This document shows positions 35,016 to 44,549 of a stretch of 64,000 nt of DNA, piece by piece (positions within the stretch are counted from its first letter, which is position 1; each line of letters begins with the position of its first letter). Under the pieces are notes generated by a model. It saw only the letters and a program-made list of their open reading frames with translations. It had not been told where the DNA came from and did not search any database. The stretch spans positions 9,134,832 through 9,198,831 of the forward strand of contig JABAKD010000001.1 of NCBI GenBank assembly GCA_012845835.1, in the 5' to 3' direction. This DNA comes from Undaria pinnatifida (taxonomy: Eukaryota; Sar; Phaeophyceae; Laminariales; Alariaceae). A program made the position numbers and the translations under genes.

Positions 35016-35289
35016 GTACGTGGTAACGATACGTATATCGCCACAAGTTAGATAACCTTTTTGGGATCCATGCACAGGGGCGAAACAAATTATAGGCGCG
35101 TTTAGTACCACGGCGCGAGCATGCAGCACACGACAGCAGTGCAAAAGCTATGCGCACGTCTTAGCAGGTACTTGCCTTAAGAGTCCGACCGGCAACTCGT
35201 CGTCGCTTAGTCTAGCCGCCCGGGCTGCTTCGTGTGAAGGATGTTGCAAGCGCCGTTTTTTTGGGTCATTTTTTCCCTCTGACGCGTAG

Positions 35290-35321
35290 GCTACAGTAGG
35301 GGGTTCGCTTTCGGGGGCCTT
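35290..35321 (+). CDS. Possible 32-base microexon
   Basis: A pyrimidine-rich acceptor (CCCTCTGACGCGTAG) and a weak donor CTT|GTAGGC give a phase 1-in, 0-out exon (YSRGFAFGGL) that repairs the phase between 35015 and 36401. The support is phase arithmetic alone. Confidence 0.22.
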
Positions 35322-36294
35322 GTAGGCAGTGGTTTTCGGGGTCGCTTGCGCTGAGTGACCCCCCCCTTCCTTTTGCGACCTTGAGCTTTCGTGCTGTTGT
35401 AATGTTTGCGATGTGAATCCGCAGTGGAATGGTAAGCTGCATTGCACCAAAGCAATCTCCTTGGTTGTTTTCGTCCGTGGAGTACGGTCATTCGTGCGAG
35501 CGGTGAAGACCAAGTCGTGGATGTAGGGGTACCCCCCCCCACACCCGTGGGCTTGGTCGAGGGTGAAGTAATACTGAAGTTGCGGTGATGAAGGGTAGTA
35601 GTGATGACTTCAGCAATGTCCATGACATGACAAGACGAAATAGTCGCACCCTAGATAGCGCGGTAGGATCATTTCGCGAAGGCGGTTATGTACTAGTGAT
35701 ACCTCGTTTTTTTCTCCCAAGGAAACCTGATGGTATCAACACAGCGGTGGTATGAGTACTACGTACACACGGTAAGCTTTAAACTGCCATACCAGGGTAT
35801 CAAAACTACTAGAATAGTAAAAACTATTTATATACACTGTAGATAGCATGAGAAGACGAAATAGCCGCACCCCAGATACTACGATAAGACCGTTTCACAC
35901 TAAAAGCAATTATGTATTGCCTCGTCTCTCTCGCATTGGTATCTAATAATGACAACGCAGGCAGTCGCATCAAAACGCAGCACTAGCTTCAACAGCAACA
36001 CCACCCCACTGCTCTGGGTGATACACAATGCTATCAGACAATAAGAACACAGCAGTTCCAACATCACGTTTAGGTTTCTTTCTACAAACGACACCAAGCA
36101 ACACAGTTCGTTTTCTGCTTGCAGTATCATTTTCTACTCCATTGTGTATGATGTTGTGCTCGTTCTTTTATGTCGACTCGCGGTAGGATACGATTCGAAG
36201 GTATTTTGCACATATTTTCTGTTTTGTCCTAGTACTATTAAATAATAACGTTATAGAAGAGCGACAGAAGTATGTATATGGTCTTCTGTTGCTT

Positions 36295-36372
36295 CCAGCG
36301 CAACTCCCTCCCTCCCTCCCTCCCTCCTCCCTCCCTCCCTCCCTCCCCCCCTCCCCCCTCCCCCCCCCCTTC
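36295..36372 (+). repeat. (CTCC)n tract upstream of an acceptor
   Basis: CCCT repeats running into C-runs. They end about 28 bases before the acceptor at 36400. Confidence 0.85.
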
Positions 36373-36400
36373 ATGTACAACTCCTTATTTCCCTCGGTAG

Positions 36401-36526
36401 CCCTTTGTGGAGCTGAAGGTTCTTCGCGCGACGGGAGTTACGAGCAAATCCGTTGATATCGTGGGAAGCGTTGCCGCAGAGAAGGATTGGGTCTCGCTGC
36501 GCCTGGTGCAGCAGCAACAATCCATT
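36401..36526 (+). CDS. Exon (42 codons), PFVELKVLRATGVTSKSVDI
   Basis: Acceptor TCGGTAG before 36401, donor ATT|GTAGGT after 36526, phase 0 on both sides. It encodes a beta/alpha segment ending in VQQQQSI, where a coiled coil begins. Confidence 0.55.
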
Positions 36527-36764
36527 GTAGGTTTTGTTGTGTTTTGTTTTGTTTTGTCTTGTTTCGTTTTGTTTGTTTTGTTGTGGATATTTTCAGCATA
36601 TTTGGCGTTTTTTTCAGGTGTGATTTTGTTGTTGTGTTGTGGGTGTGGTTGGGAGGTAGTTGGTGTTCAGGTTTGTTGTGTTGTTTTTTTTTTTCCTTTT
36701 TTTGTTGGGTTTGTTTTAGTTGTTGTTCTTGGTGTTGGTTGTAGTGGTGGTGGTTGTGTTTGTT

Positions 36765-36914
36765 ATTGATAGTGGTAGCGGTAGCGGTAGTGGTAGTGGT
36801 ATTGGTGTTGGTATTGGTGTTGGTGTTGGTGTTGGTGTTGGTGTTGGTGTTGGTGTTGGTGTTGGTGTCGGTGTTGGTGTTGGTGTTGGTGTTGGTGTTG
36901 GTGGTGTTGGTGGT

Positions 36915-36948
<34 letters not shown>

Positions 36949-37125
36949 GTGGTGATGGTGGTGGTGTTGGTGTTGGTGTTGGTGTTAGTGTTAGTGTGGG
37001 TGGTGGTTGGTTTGGGGTGGTGGCAGTAACTCTGCTGTTGCCAGTGTTGGTGTCGGTGTTCGTGTTGGTGGTGGTGTTGGCGGTGTTGGTGTTGGAGGTT
37101 GGTTTGGCGGTGTTTATGTTGTTGG
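36765..37125 (+). repeat. (GGTGTT)n / (GGTGTC)n microsatellite
   Basis: Hexamer and trinucleotide GGT words over about 350 bases in an intron. A related array lies at 43600-44040 in another intron of the same gene. Long Gly-Val frames here are artefacts. Confidence 0.9.
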
Positions 37126-37264
37126 TAGTGATGTTTATGTCGATTTTGGTCGCCGCATTTTGTTATCATTCCCCAATCGGGCAGTGTCCGATGTGCTGTA
37201 ATCGTCATTCTTTTATCACCTTTTTTTCCCCTCTGGAGTCCTCCTCTACAACGGTCAAGACTAC

Positions 37265-37420
37265 ATCTGCACCTACGTTTTTTTAGCACATTTACTTGGA
37301 ATGTGTGTATCGTCATTTCTGCACCCATGTTTTGTGGAATACATTCCTTGGAATGTGTGCGTCGTCTTTTCTGCACCTGGATTTTGTGAATATTACTTGG
37401 AATTCGTGTATCGTCATTGT
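37265..37420 (+). repeat. 52-bp tandem repeat, three units
   Basis: 'tctgcacc' anchors at 37266, 37318 and 37370. Each is followed by 'acttggaatgtgtgtatcgtc' variants. Confidence 0.7.
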
Positions 37421-37461
37421 TCCTCCCTGTAGTTCCACAAGGGCGAATAACCATGACTTTC

Positions 37462-37650
37462 CACGGGTCAGATCGCTTCTCGCGGGTCGGATTGTGTCAG
37501 GGTGACCCGACCCCGACCCGTGAGATTTGAAAACCTCCTCACGCGACTTGATCCGACCCGTGAGATTCCCAGCACCCCTTGACCCGACCCGACTTGACCG
37601 GCGAGGTTTTGAAAACCTCCTGATCCGACCCGCGGGGCGGGTTGTGACCC
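37462..37650 (-). repeat. GGGTC-rich dispersed repeat
   Basis: Several GACCCGACCCG blocks with 'gaaaacctcctgatccgac' spacers. Confidence 0.6.
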
Positions 37651-37734
37651 GCCAAAAGCTCTGGTTGTACCTAGTTTGTAATTGTACCCACCTTGTTTGG
37701 GAAACAGACCACTTAGAACTGGTGTATAGGTGTC

Positions 37735-37815
37735 ACGCAGCTTGCAAAGATGATTATCGACCCTTAAATTGATCGAACTCACAGCTGGCGTATTTGAAGT
37801 ATTTCGAAAAATAAT
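37735..37815 (-). repeat. S1 SINE-like repeat, inverted copy
   Basis: 'cacgcagcttgcaaagatga' and 'atcgaactcacagctggcgt' match S1 in reverse. Confidence 0.6.
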
Positions 37816-38039
37816 CATGTTGGCATAGTAGTGGAAGGGCTACAGATATATAAGACCCGCTTGGTAACCCGCACCCAGGTTTTTGGTGGAGAAAGTAGTT
37901 GGAATTAGTGTAACATCCTTTTCGCAGTCGTAACCCGGTTATAACCACCTTGACCCGGTGATACCTAGGCCACACGTAGGACAGATCGCCTATCCCCACC
38001 TGATGATCTAGATCTTTCAACGAAGACCAATACATGATC

Positions 38040-38212
38040 TCGTTATGAAAAGCAATTCATATAAGCGTGGTATGAAAAACAATAAATATAAGCTCGATAT
38101 GAAACACAACACATATAAGATCGATATATGAAAAACAGTAAATATAAGCTCGATATGAAAAACAATGCATATAAGCTCGATATTAAAAACAATAAATATA
38201 ACCTCGATAAAG
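38040..38212 (+). repeat. 31-bp A-rich tandem repeat, about six units
   Basis: Units reading roughly 'atgaaaaacaataaatataa' plus 'gctcgat'. Adjacent to a short piece of the GATCTAGATC family at 37970-38035. Confidence 0.75.
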
Positions 38213-39277
38213 AATTGAGGCCATGCGGTACTGCCATCAATAAGCCCAAGACTCGTTGATAATCGTATCCCCATGCAGACATATTGAAAAGGATTCAGGC
38301 GTCCATTGGCTGACCCGGGGATGATCATTTTTCATCCCCTCCCTACGATATCGGAGATTCACACATTTTTCAAGCAGTACGATTCATATCGAGCTTTTAA
38401 TTTTGTCGGATTGGTTGGTATGGTCTAGCTCGTGCTGCCGGGTGGGAGCGGTATGATATTTTTCGTTTGTTTACCTAAGCCATGGGGTTGTTCATCGAGT
38501 AGCACTTTTTTTTTTTCTCAAAACAGGTTTTGCCTCATAAGGCATAAAGCTCCCTAGGCGAGGGAGTGGCCCGGAAAAAAATTGGTGCACCTCTGCTGTA
38601 GCTTGTGTCGGGCTCAAGGCGGTGGTGGCACAGAACTCTATCTTGTATTGTTATCGCCACCGAAAGCGCGTGTCGGACTGCTCACTCAAGAGAGTGGTAC
38701 ATTAGTTTATCTCTATTTGTATTGTGATCCGGCGGCCGAGCCTTGAAGTAGGTCTCTGTAAGGAGCTAAGCAACGAATGACAATCGAGATGCGCGGATGA
38801 ACATCGCACAGTATCCCGATATTCCTTCAGTCCCACCGCGAGAATCCCTATTCAGCATGGAACTCAACTTATAATGGATCGTCTCCGTCGTGTTCCTGAG
38901 CACCATCAACGTCCGCTGCCGCTCTTATCTTTGATGTTGTATAGGCGCCACAATCACACAACTCTCTCTGGACATATTTAGTAGCTGGAAATTTAATACC
39001 CGGAAGTATTTTACCCGGAAACACATAGACCGTTTTGGGTACTGATGTGTGTACGTAACTTGCATCATATTTCCGGATCGAGTGGTAGGTTATTGTACAG
39101 GCGTGACAAGGCGTGGTGAAGCCGGTTTGTCCGCCCTTAGCCCTTTTTTTGCCTACTGGGAGAAATAAGAACCTACGCGAAATCGAAGTGTTTCGTCGCG
39201 AAAAACATACACGCACTAGATGAAGGCTTACATCCGTTTTCTCTGATTGCTCTTAAATCGGGGTCGGCGAAGCGCAG

Positions 39278-39331
39278 GTTGCCGCGAAGGCTCATTCTCA
39301 AGTCGCCGGAGACCGGCCTATTGATCCTAAG
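39278..39331 (+). CDS. Exon (18 codons), VAAKAHSQVAGDRPIDPK
   Basis: Acceptor GAAGCGCAG and strong donor CTAAG|GTGAGC, phase 0 on both sides, so it can be included or skipped without shifting frame. The polypyrimidine tract is weak. Confidence 0.42.
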
Positions 39332-39547
39332 GTGAGCTTGGCGTTGGCGCGTACGACTGCTTCCGGAAATGAGGTAAAGATTTCTACATTTTTTTTTTTG
39401 CCAAAAACGTCTGTGTTCGTGAAGTAATGCCAAAAAAAATATCAAGATTCGCGAAAATGCCTCGTTCTTTTTATCACGATTCGTTTTTTTTCGTTTAGAA
39501 CGGCCCTGACACTAACTCGTACCTGGTGCGTGTGAATTTCGTTGCAG

Positions 39548-39627
39548 CTTCTGGAGAAGAAGAACGAGTCGTTGGCTTCGAGCTTGCGGGGGGACGCCGA
39601 CAAGCTTGAACAAAAGCTCCAGAAAAG
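39548..39627 (+). CDS. Coiled-coil exon, LLEKKNESLASSLRGDADKL
   Basis: Acceptor CGTTGCAG, donor AAAAG|GTGACG, phase 0 in, 2 out. Heptad-like Leu spacing and high charge suggest a coiled coil continuing in the exon at 43430. Confidence 0.55.
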
Positions 39628-39669
39628 GTGACGGAACATTGCTATCGCCGTTTTATGACTGGCTAGGGT

Positions 39670-39805
39670 AGCGGGCGTACTCGTTTGTTGCTTGCCGTAG
39701 ATAATTGACCCTTTAAACTACGCATCCCTTTCGAGACGGAGAACAGTTCCTGACACCTCAAACAGTCGGAACGCTCATTCCGTATCTTCCATGCATGACG
39801 TAAAA
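39670..39805 (+). repeat. R3 repeat copy
   Basis: 'gcgtactcgtttgttgcttg' and 'acgcatccctttcgagacgg' match R3, without the G-run. Confidence 0.6.
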
Positions 39806-39891
39806 CGATTTTTGCTGATATTTTTTCCCGTTCCCTTTCGCTACGGTAGGGTGTGCATCTCATCTAACTTCTTTGTCACTGCACTGTGCAG

Positions 39892-39910
39892 AGGCACGCC
39901 TGTCCCACAG
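39892..39910 (+). CDS. Candidate 19-base microexon
   Basis: Acceptor CACTGTGCAG and donor CACAG|GTAAAC enclose 19 bases (R)GTPVPQ, phase 2 in, 0 out. That is exactly the change needed between the exons ending at 39627 and starting at 43430. It sits 264 bases after the former. Confidence 0.4.
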
Positions 39911-39954
39911 GTAAACCACCTCACGTTTACACGGGTCCCCTTCCTTGCTCGTGT

Positions 39955-40110
39955 CTAGCTTTTTTTTTCGTTTTTTTTTTGTAAGATTGGGCGGTTGTTA
40001 GGGTCGAACCCCGGGGAAACCAAGAAGAAAGGTGTGCATCCGCAAATGCGCAGCAGATGGGCGGACGGCCTAAAAATCATCAGTCCGCTTGAAAATGTGG
40101 GCGTATGTGA
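39955..40110 (-). repeat. Possible tRNA-related SINE
   Basis: On the minus strand a perfect B-box-like GGGGTTCGACCC (about 40005) is followed by an A-rich tail (39958-39980). No clear A box or full cloverleaf. Confidence 0.3.
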
Positions 40111-40379
40111 ACCAAAATAAAATAAAGCCAAAAAAGAAAAGTGGTCATGATCGTCCTTGTCGTTCATGGTATCTGATGCTGGGGTTGGGTTGGTTTGAGT
40201 TAACTCCAGCCCAGCTAGCCAAACGAGTTTCGCTCAATAATTGAGCAACACCCAAACAGATTTTGGTTGTTGACGCTTACGATTTCACGCTTTTTTCCAT
40301 CCCAGCGTAATTTGGTAATGGCGAACACCCTAGTATCACACTTGTCGTTGTTTGGGTCGCTACACCCGGCCCCGAAGGA

Positions 40380-41160
40380 CAGACCACCGATCCTCACTTG
40401 ATGATCTAGATCTTTCGGAGAAGATCTGTATCGTCATGTCTAGCTCATGATAACGGGTGGGAACCGTGCGATCTATAACCCTTTCACACGTCGGACAGAT
40501 CACCGATCCCCAACTGATGATGTAGACATTTCCGGGACGATGTGCCGGTATGGTCTTAGCTCATGATACTGGGTGGGAACCATACGATCTGCACGATCTA
40601 GCGTATATTTCCAAGGTTGGATCTGTACTTTTTATATACAGATCCTGCACAACATATCACAACGGCAGGTGCAGAATCTGCTGTAGATGATCTACATGAT
40701 TTATATGATATGTATCGTGATCTGTCGGAGATGTGAGTCTTTTTATCACAGCAATAATAAATCCCACAATAATTACAAGTACTTATTTCAGCGGGTGGGC
40801 GGAGTTGTGAAAATCTCATTGGTCAAAGGACTAAAGCGAGCATCAAACGAGCACGCCCCCCCCCCCCCCCGCCACCCGCCTCCCCGGCCAAACAGGAACG
40901 GTCGAAGATAACGGAAACGCTTCATATCTCGGAAAATCACGATGTAGATAATCTCTTATAGTAGATCCTATAGCTGATGTTATGAGATGTGCAGGGTCTG
41001 TATAAGTAGAGTACAGATCCAAGCCAGGAAACATGTGTTAGATCCCACAGATTGTACGGCTCCCACCCGGCAACATGAGCTAGACCATACAGGTCTTACC
41101 TGAAAGATCTAGACCATCAAGTGGGGATAGATCATCTGTCCGACGTGTGAAAAGTTTTCA
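40380..41160. mobile_element. Foldback element with GATCTAGATC-rich arms
   Basis: The left arm (about 40483-40735) and right arm (about 40925-41155) are inverted copies sharing 'cacacgtcggacagatcacc', 'gatctagatctttc', 'gtatggtctagctcatg' and 'cagatcctgcac' words. A centre of about 190 bases, with a C-run at 40857-40870, separates them. Partial single arms lie at 37970-38035, 52740-53100 and 53290-53545. No coding frame. Confidence 0.65.
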
Positions 41161-41167
41161 TGAAGAA

Positions 41168-41275
41168 ATGTGATGAGCGCCCAAGTGTTGGGGGTGTCTC
41201 AGTAAAGAGTTAAGAACGATGCTCTTTCTTGAAAGGGATACGTGGTCAATGCTAGACAACTCACCCACATATTGT
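41168..41275 (-). repeat. R3 repeat, inverted copy
   Basis: 'gatgagcgcccaagtgttgg' and 'tgaaagggatacgtggtcaa' match R3 in reverse. It directly abuts the foldback element. Confidence 0.6.
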
Positions 41276-41289
41276 ATTGCAAGTACCAA

Positions 41290-41370
41290 CAACGCAGCCT
41301 GTAAATAGGGGTATTGACCCGAAGTTCGTCGAACTCACAGCTGACGTCCTGAAAATATTTTTATAAAATG
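41290..41370 (-). repeat. S1 SINE-like repeat, inverted copy
   Basis: 'acgcagcctgtaaataggg' and 'cgtcgaactcacagctgacg'. Confidence 0.55.
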
Positions 41371-41447
41371 ACTAAGGCGACCAAGAAATGAATGCACCCC
41401 TGCCACACCAGAAAATAAATAAATGTATTCGAAGTTGTCATCCATAT

Positions 41448-41772
41448 GCAAGAAAGTACGCACAAGGCTCGGAAGTCCGGCTCACCAAGTGGTTCTTAGC
41501 ATGATGCAGCTCGCCCTTCATGCGACTCGCCAAGCACCTCACCGCGCTATGCGCTTAGTGCACGCGATGTCCGCCTGGTCGGTGAAAACCCGACGTGCTC
41601 CGTCCCGGCATTTTAAGGATTCGAGGGTCTATGGTCTTAAGACTATGGCAATGCATGAGATGATAACCCCCCCCCTGAGCAGCGCCTACCTGGTCGGTGA
41701 AAACCCGACGTGCGTAGGCATGCGAGGATCTCGTACGGCCTTAAGACTGCGGCAATACATGGTACTGAGTAC
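41448..41772 (+). repeat. R1 repeat, copy plus a duplicated right end
   Basis: The R1 right half runs to a C-run at 41669. Then a second right-end piece (41688-41772, 'cctggtcggtgaaaacccga' again) ends near a 30-base C-run at 41790-41815. Confidence 0.65.
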
Positions 41773-42639
41773 CCCTCCCCTTCACCTAAGCGCCCCCCCC
41801 CCCCCCCCCCCCCCCATCAACTTACCCGTACTCCCCCCATCCCCCGCGCGCGCGCCTCTTGTCTTGTCTGTTGCCGTTGTTGTCTGTGAAATATGTCGCT
41901 GAAGCTTAACCGCCCCGCTTCGGCGGCAACGAGGCCGGCACACCGCCGCGGCTGTGCAGATCCAGGCAAGCCGCAACCTTGTAGCCTATGCAGTACAATT
42001 TGCCCGTTCGTTTTTTTTTGTTGATAAGTACTGGCTACCAGGGTTGAAATATAACGGACGCAGGTCTAGGGCTCAAACCGACGAGTGCGCTATTTTCAAG
42101 CGGCAAGGCAGGGCGTGCAGCAGTACGAGCATCGACATGCTGCCTGCGCACGTCTGGTACAGCTCCTATTTCGGACACAGCACCCTACCCCTTCAGCCAC
42201 GGCTTCTTCATGTGGCCGATGCTGAAGTCATGCCACGTTTTTATTTTACCCCCCACTTTTTTTTCCCCTCTGAAGAGTCCGAGAGTAAGACGCACCAAGG
42301 CGACCCCCGTCGTGGTCACCAGGGCGGGGGGAATCTATTATTTTCTTTCCTTACCCCCAATCAATTGTCCTCCGTCTCCCTCCCCCCCCCATCCCCTCCC
42401 CTAGCAATAGAAAGTAGGACTGACACAATGGAAGAATGTGAAATATACAAGGAACAGGATGTGTTAGAGGAGGTGATGATGAAATTAGACGAATGTGACA
42501 TGGAAAAGTTTTGTAGAGTAGAGAGTAGCGAGAAAACGATCGCTATCCTAGGAAATAAATGGTGTGCGCAGACGGCGAAACAGGACGGAGATAGGATAAG
42601 CAAACAGTTTCTATGTAATATATGGAAAAAACCGTAATG

Positions 42640-42752
42640 AGCGCCCAAATGTTGGAGGTGTCTATATGAGGACTAGGAACGGTGCTCCGTCTCGAAAGGG
42701 ATGCGTGGTCAATGGTCAAATGACTAAGGCAACCAACAAATTAGTACTCCCC
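42640..42752 (-). repeat. R3 repeat, inverted copy ending in a C-run
   Basis: 'aatgagcgcccaaatgttgg' to 'aaattagtactccccccccc'. It is immediately followed by an R1 copy. Confidence 0.65.
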
Positions 42753-42767
42753 CCCCCTCCTCCATCT

Positions 42768-43352
42768 CCTTTGAAATATACATATAATAGTTGGCCTCGG
42801 TTGGCACCGACACTGTGAAACATTATATATATGAGGGTTGGCGTTGGTTGGCAACAAGGCTGTAAAACATGACAATCACTGCGTGAGCTAGACAACCAGG
42901 GTACTGTTTTTTTTTTTTTTTTTTTTTTGGCGGTCACCATGACGGTTGCGGAGTTGGATAATATTGTGCGGGGTGGAGAACCCTAACTCCGCACAAGTGG
43001 AAATGATCGCATCACGTAGTGTGAATATGATGAGACAGCCACGAGGCAGTTACATAGTAGTACCCATTGCTGTCTTTGGATTGGCCACGCCAGAAAACAA
43101 AACAACTCATTGGCGCTGTCATGCGCAAGCAAGAAAGTAGGCACAAGGTGCCGAACTCCGTCTTACGAGCGGTCCTTGGAAGGATGCAGTTTATCCTTCA
43201 TGCGATTTGCCGAACACCTCACGCCGTTTCGCGCTTGGTTCGAGCAATGTCTGCCTGGTTGGTGAAGACCCGACGTGCTCCGTCCCGGCACAGTAGGGAT
43301 GCGAGGATCTATGGTCACACGACTACGGCCATGCGCAAACTGAGTACGCCCC
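42768..43352 (+). repeat. R1 repeat, full-length copy
   Basis: The order is 'agttggcctcggttggcacc', 'tgcgtgagctagacaaccag', a T-run, 'gcggggtggagaaccctaac', 'cacgaggcagttacatagta', 'ggaaggatgcagtttatcct', 'cccgacgtgctccgtcccgg', 'actacggccatgcgcaaact'. It then ends at a C-run that lies 50-80 bases before the acceptor at 43429. No coding potential. Confidence 0.75.
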
Positions 43353-43429
43353 TTCCCCTCCCCTCCCCCCCCCCCCCCCCGCGCCCCCCCAACCTTGTCA
43401 TTTACCGCATTCTAATCGTATTGTAATAG

Positions 43430-43506
43430 TTGGCCATCCGTGAGCTGCTGGCGACGAGCGCTCAGTTGGAGAGGGAGCGGCAGAGTGGGAGCCACGGTAG
43501 CAATGG
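43430..43506 (+). CDS. Coiled-coil exon, LAIRELLATSAQLERERQSG
   Basis: Acceptor TTGTAATAG and donor AATGG|GTGAGT, phase 0 in, 2 out. It continues the charged heptad pattern of 39548-39627. Confidence 0.58.
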
Positions 43507-43599
43507 GTGAGTGCTCGCTAGGGTTATCGCCGTTGTTGTTGCCGCACTAAATTGGGGCTCGACACTAAAGGACCGCACTAGCGTTGGACCTCAACTGCA

Positions 43600-44040
43600 A
43601 TGGTGTTGGTATTGGTGTCGGTGTTGGTGTTGGTGTTGGTGTTGGCGTCGGTGTTGGTGTCGTGTTCGTTGTGTTGGTGTCGGTGTTGGCGCTATGATAT
43701 TGTTATTCTCGTTGTTATTGCTGTTAACACGGGGCCACTACTGTAGTGGTGTTGGTGGTGTTGGTGTTGGTTTCGGTGTGGGTGTTGGTTTCGGTGTCGG
43801 TGTTGGTTTCGGTGTCGGTGTTGGTGTCTGTGTCAGTGTCGGTATCGTGTGTTTTTGTGTTGGTGTCGGTGTTGGCGTTGGTGCTATCGTTGTTCTCGTT
43901 GTTTTGGTGTCAACGCGGGACCACAACTGTGAAGATGTTAATGGTGTTGGTGTTGGTATTGGTGTTGGTATTGGTGTTGGTGTCGGTATTGGTGTTGGTA
44001 TTGGTATTGTTGTTGGTGATTGTGGTTGCGGTGATGGCGT
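43600..44040 (+). repeat. (GGTGTT)n / (GGTGTC)n arrays, three blocks
   Basis: Three GGTGTT-rich blocks, each preceded by a similar non-repetitive phrase around 'cgggaccacaactgtgaag' or 'cggggccactactgtag'. The larger unit is therefore itself tandemly repeated (about 170-190 bases). Confidence 0.8.
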
Positions 44041-44199
44041 TGTTGTTTTGGGCAAGTCAGGAATGATTGAGCTTGGCACCAACGGGGGAGTGCTCGCTAG
44101 ATTTGTTGTTGAAGGAGGGGAAGAATCGAAATGGAAATAAGGGAGAGGGGAAGAAGGGAGGGGGATAAACAGAAAGGGAGACGGTCAAACAGAGACGCA

Positions 44200-44295
44200 G
44201 ACAGGGGTGGGCAGGCAGGCAGACAGACAGACAGACGGATAGACAAACATGCAGACAGATAGGCCGATCGACCGACAGACAGACTGGGGCAGACC
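44200..44295 (+). repeat. (CAGA)n-rich tract
   Basis: Degenerate tetranucleotide CAGA/CAGG words within an intron. Confidence 0.8.
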
Positions 44296-44549
44296 GACTG
44301 GCAGTACACCCCCGACCGTTGCGTGTGAAGGTGCCTGGGACCTTTGACCATTGTTGTTGGCTTCAACCATGGCCCCTGCGTCTGGAAAACCTTACCCTTC
44401 CATCCCCCCTCACTCCCAACTACTCTCCTCCCACCACGCTCCGCCCCCTATATTCCTCTCTTCCCGCCCCTCCCCTCCTCCCTCCCTCGCCCTTCCCTAC
44501 CCCCTACTCCCCCATGACGATGTCGACCTCCTCTTCTTGTTCGGGCCAG

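Noticed and set aside
36438-37454. 338-codon Thr/Asn/His-rich minus frame and Gly-Val plus frames
   Set aside because: Produced by the (GGTGTT)n array; no coding signal outside the repeat.
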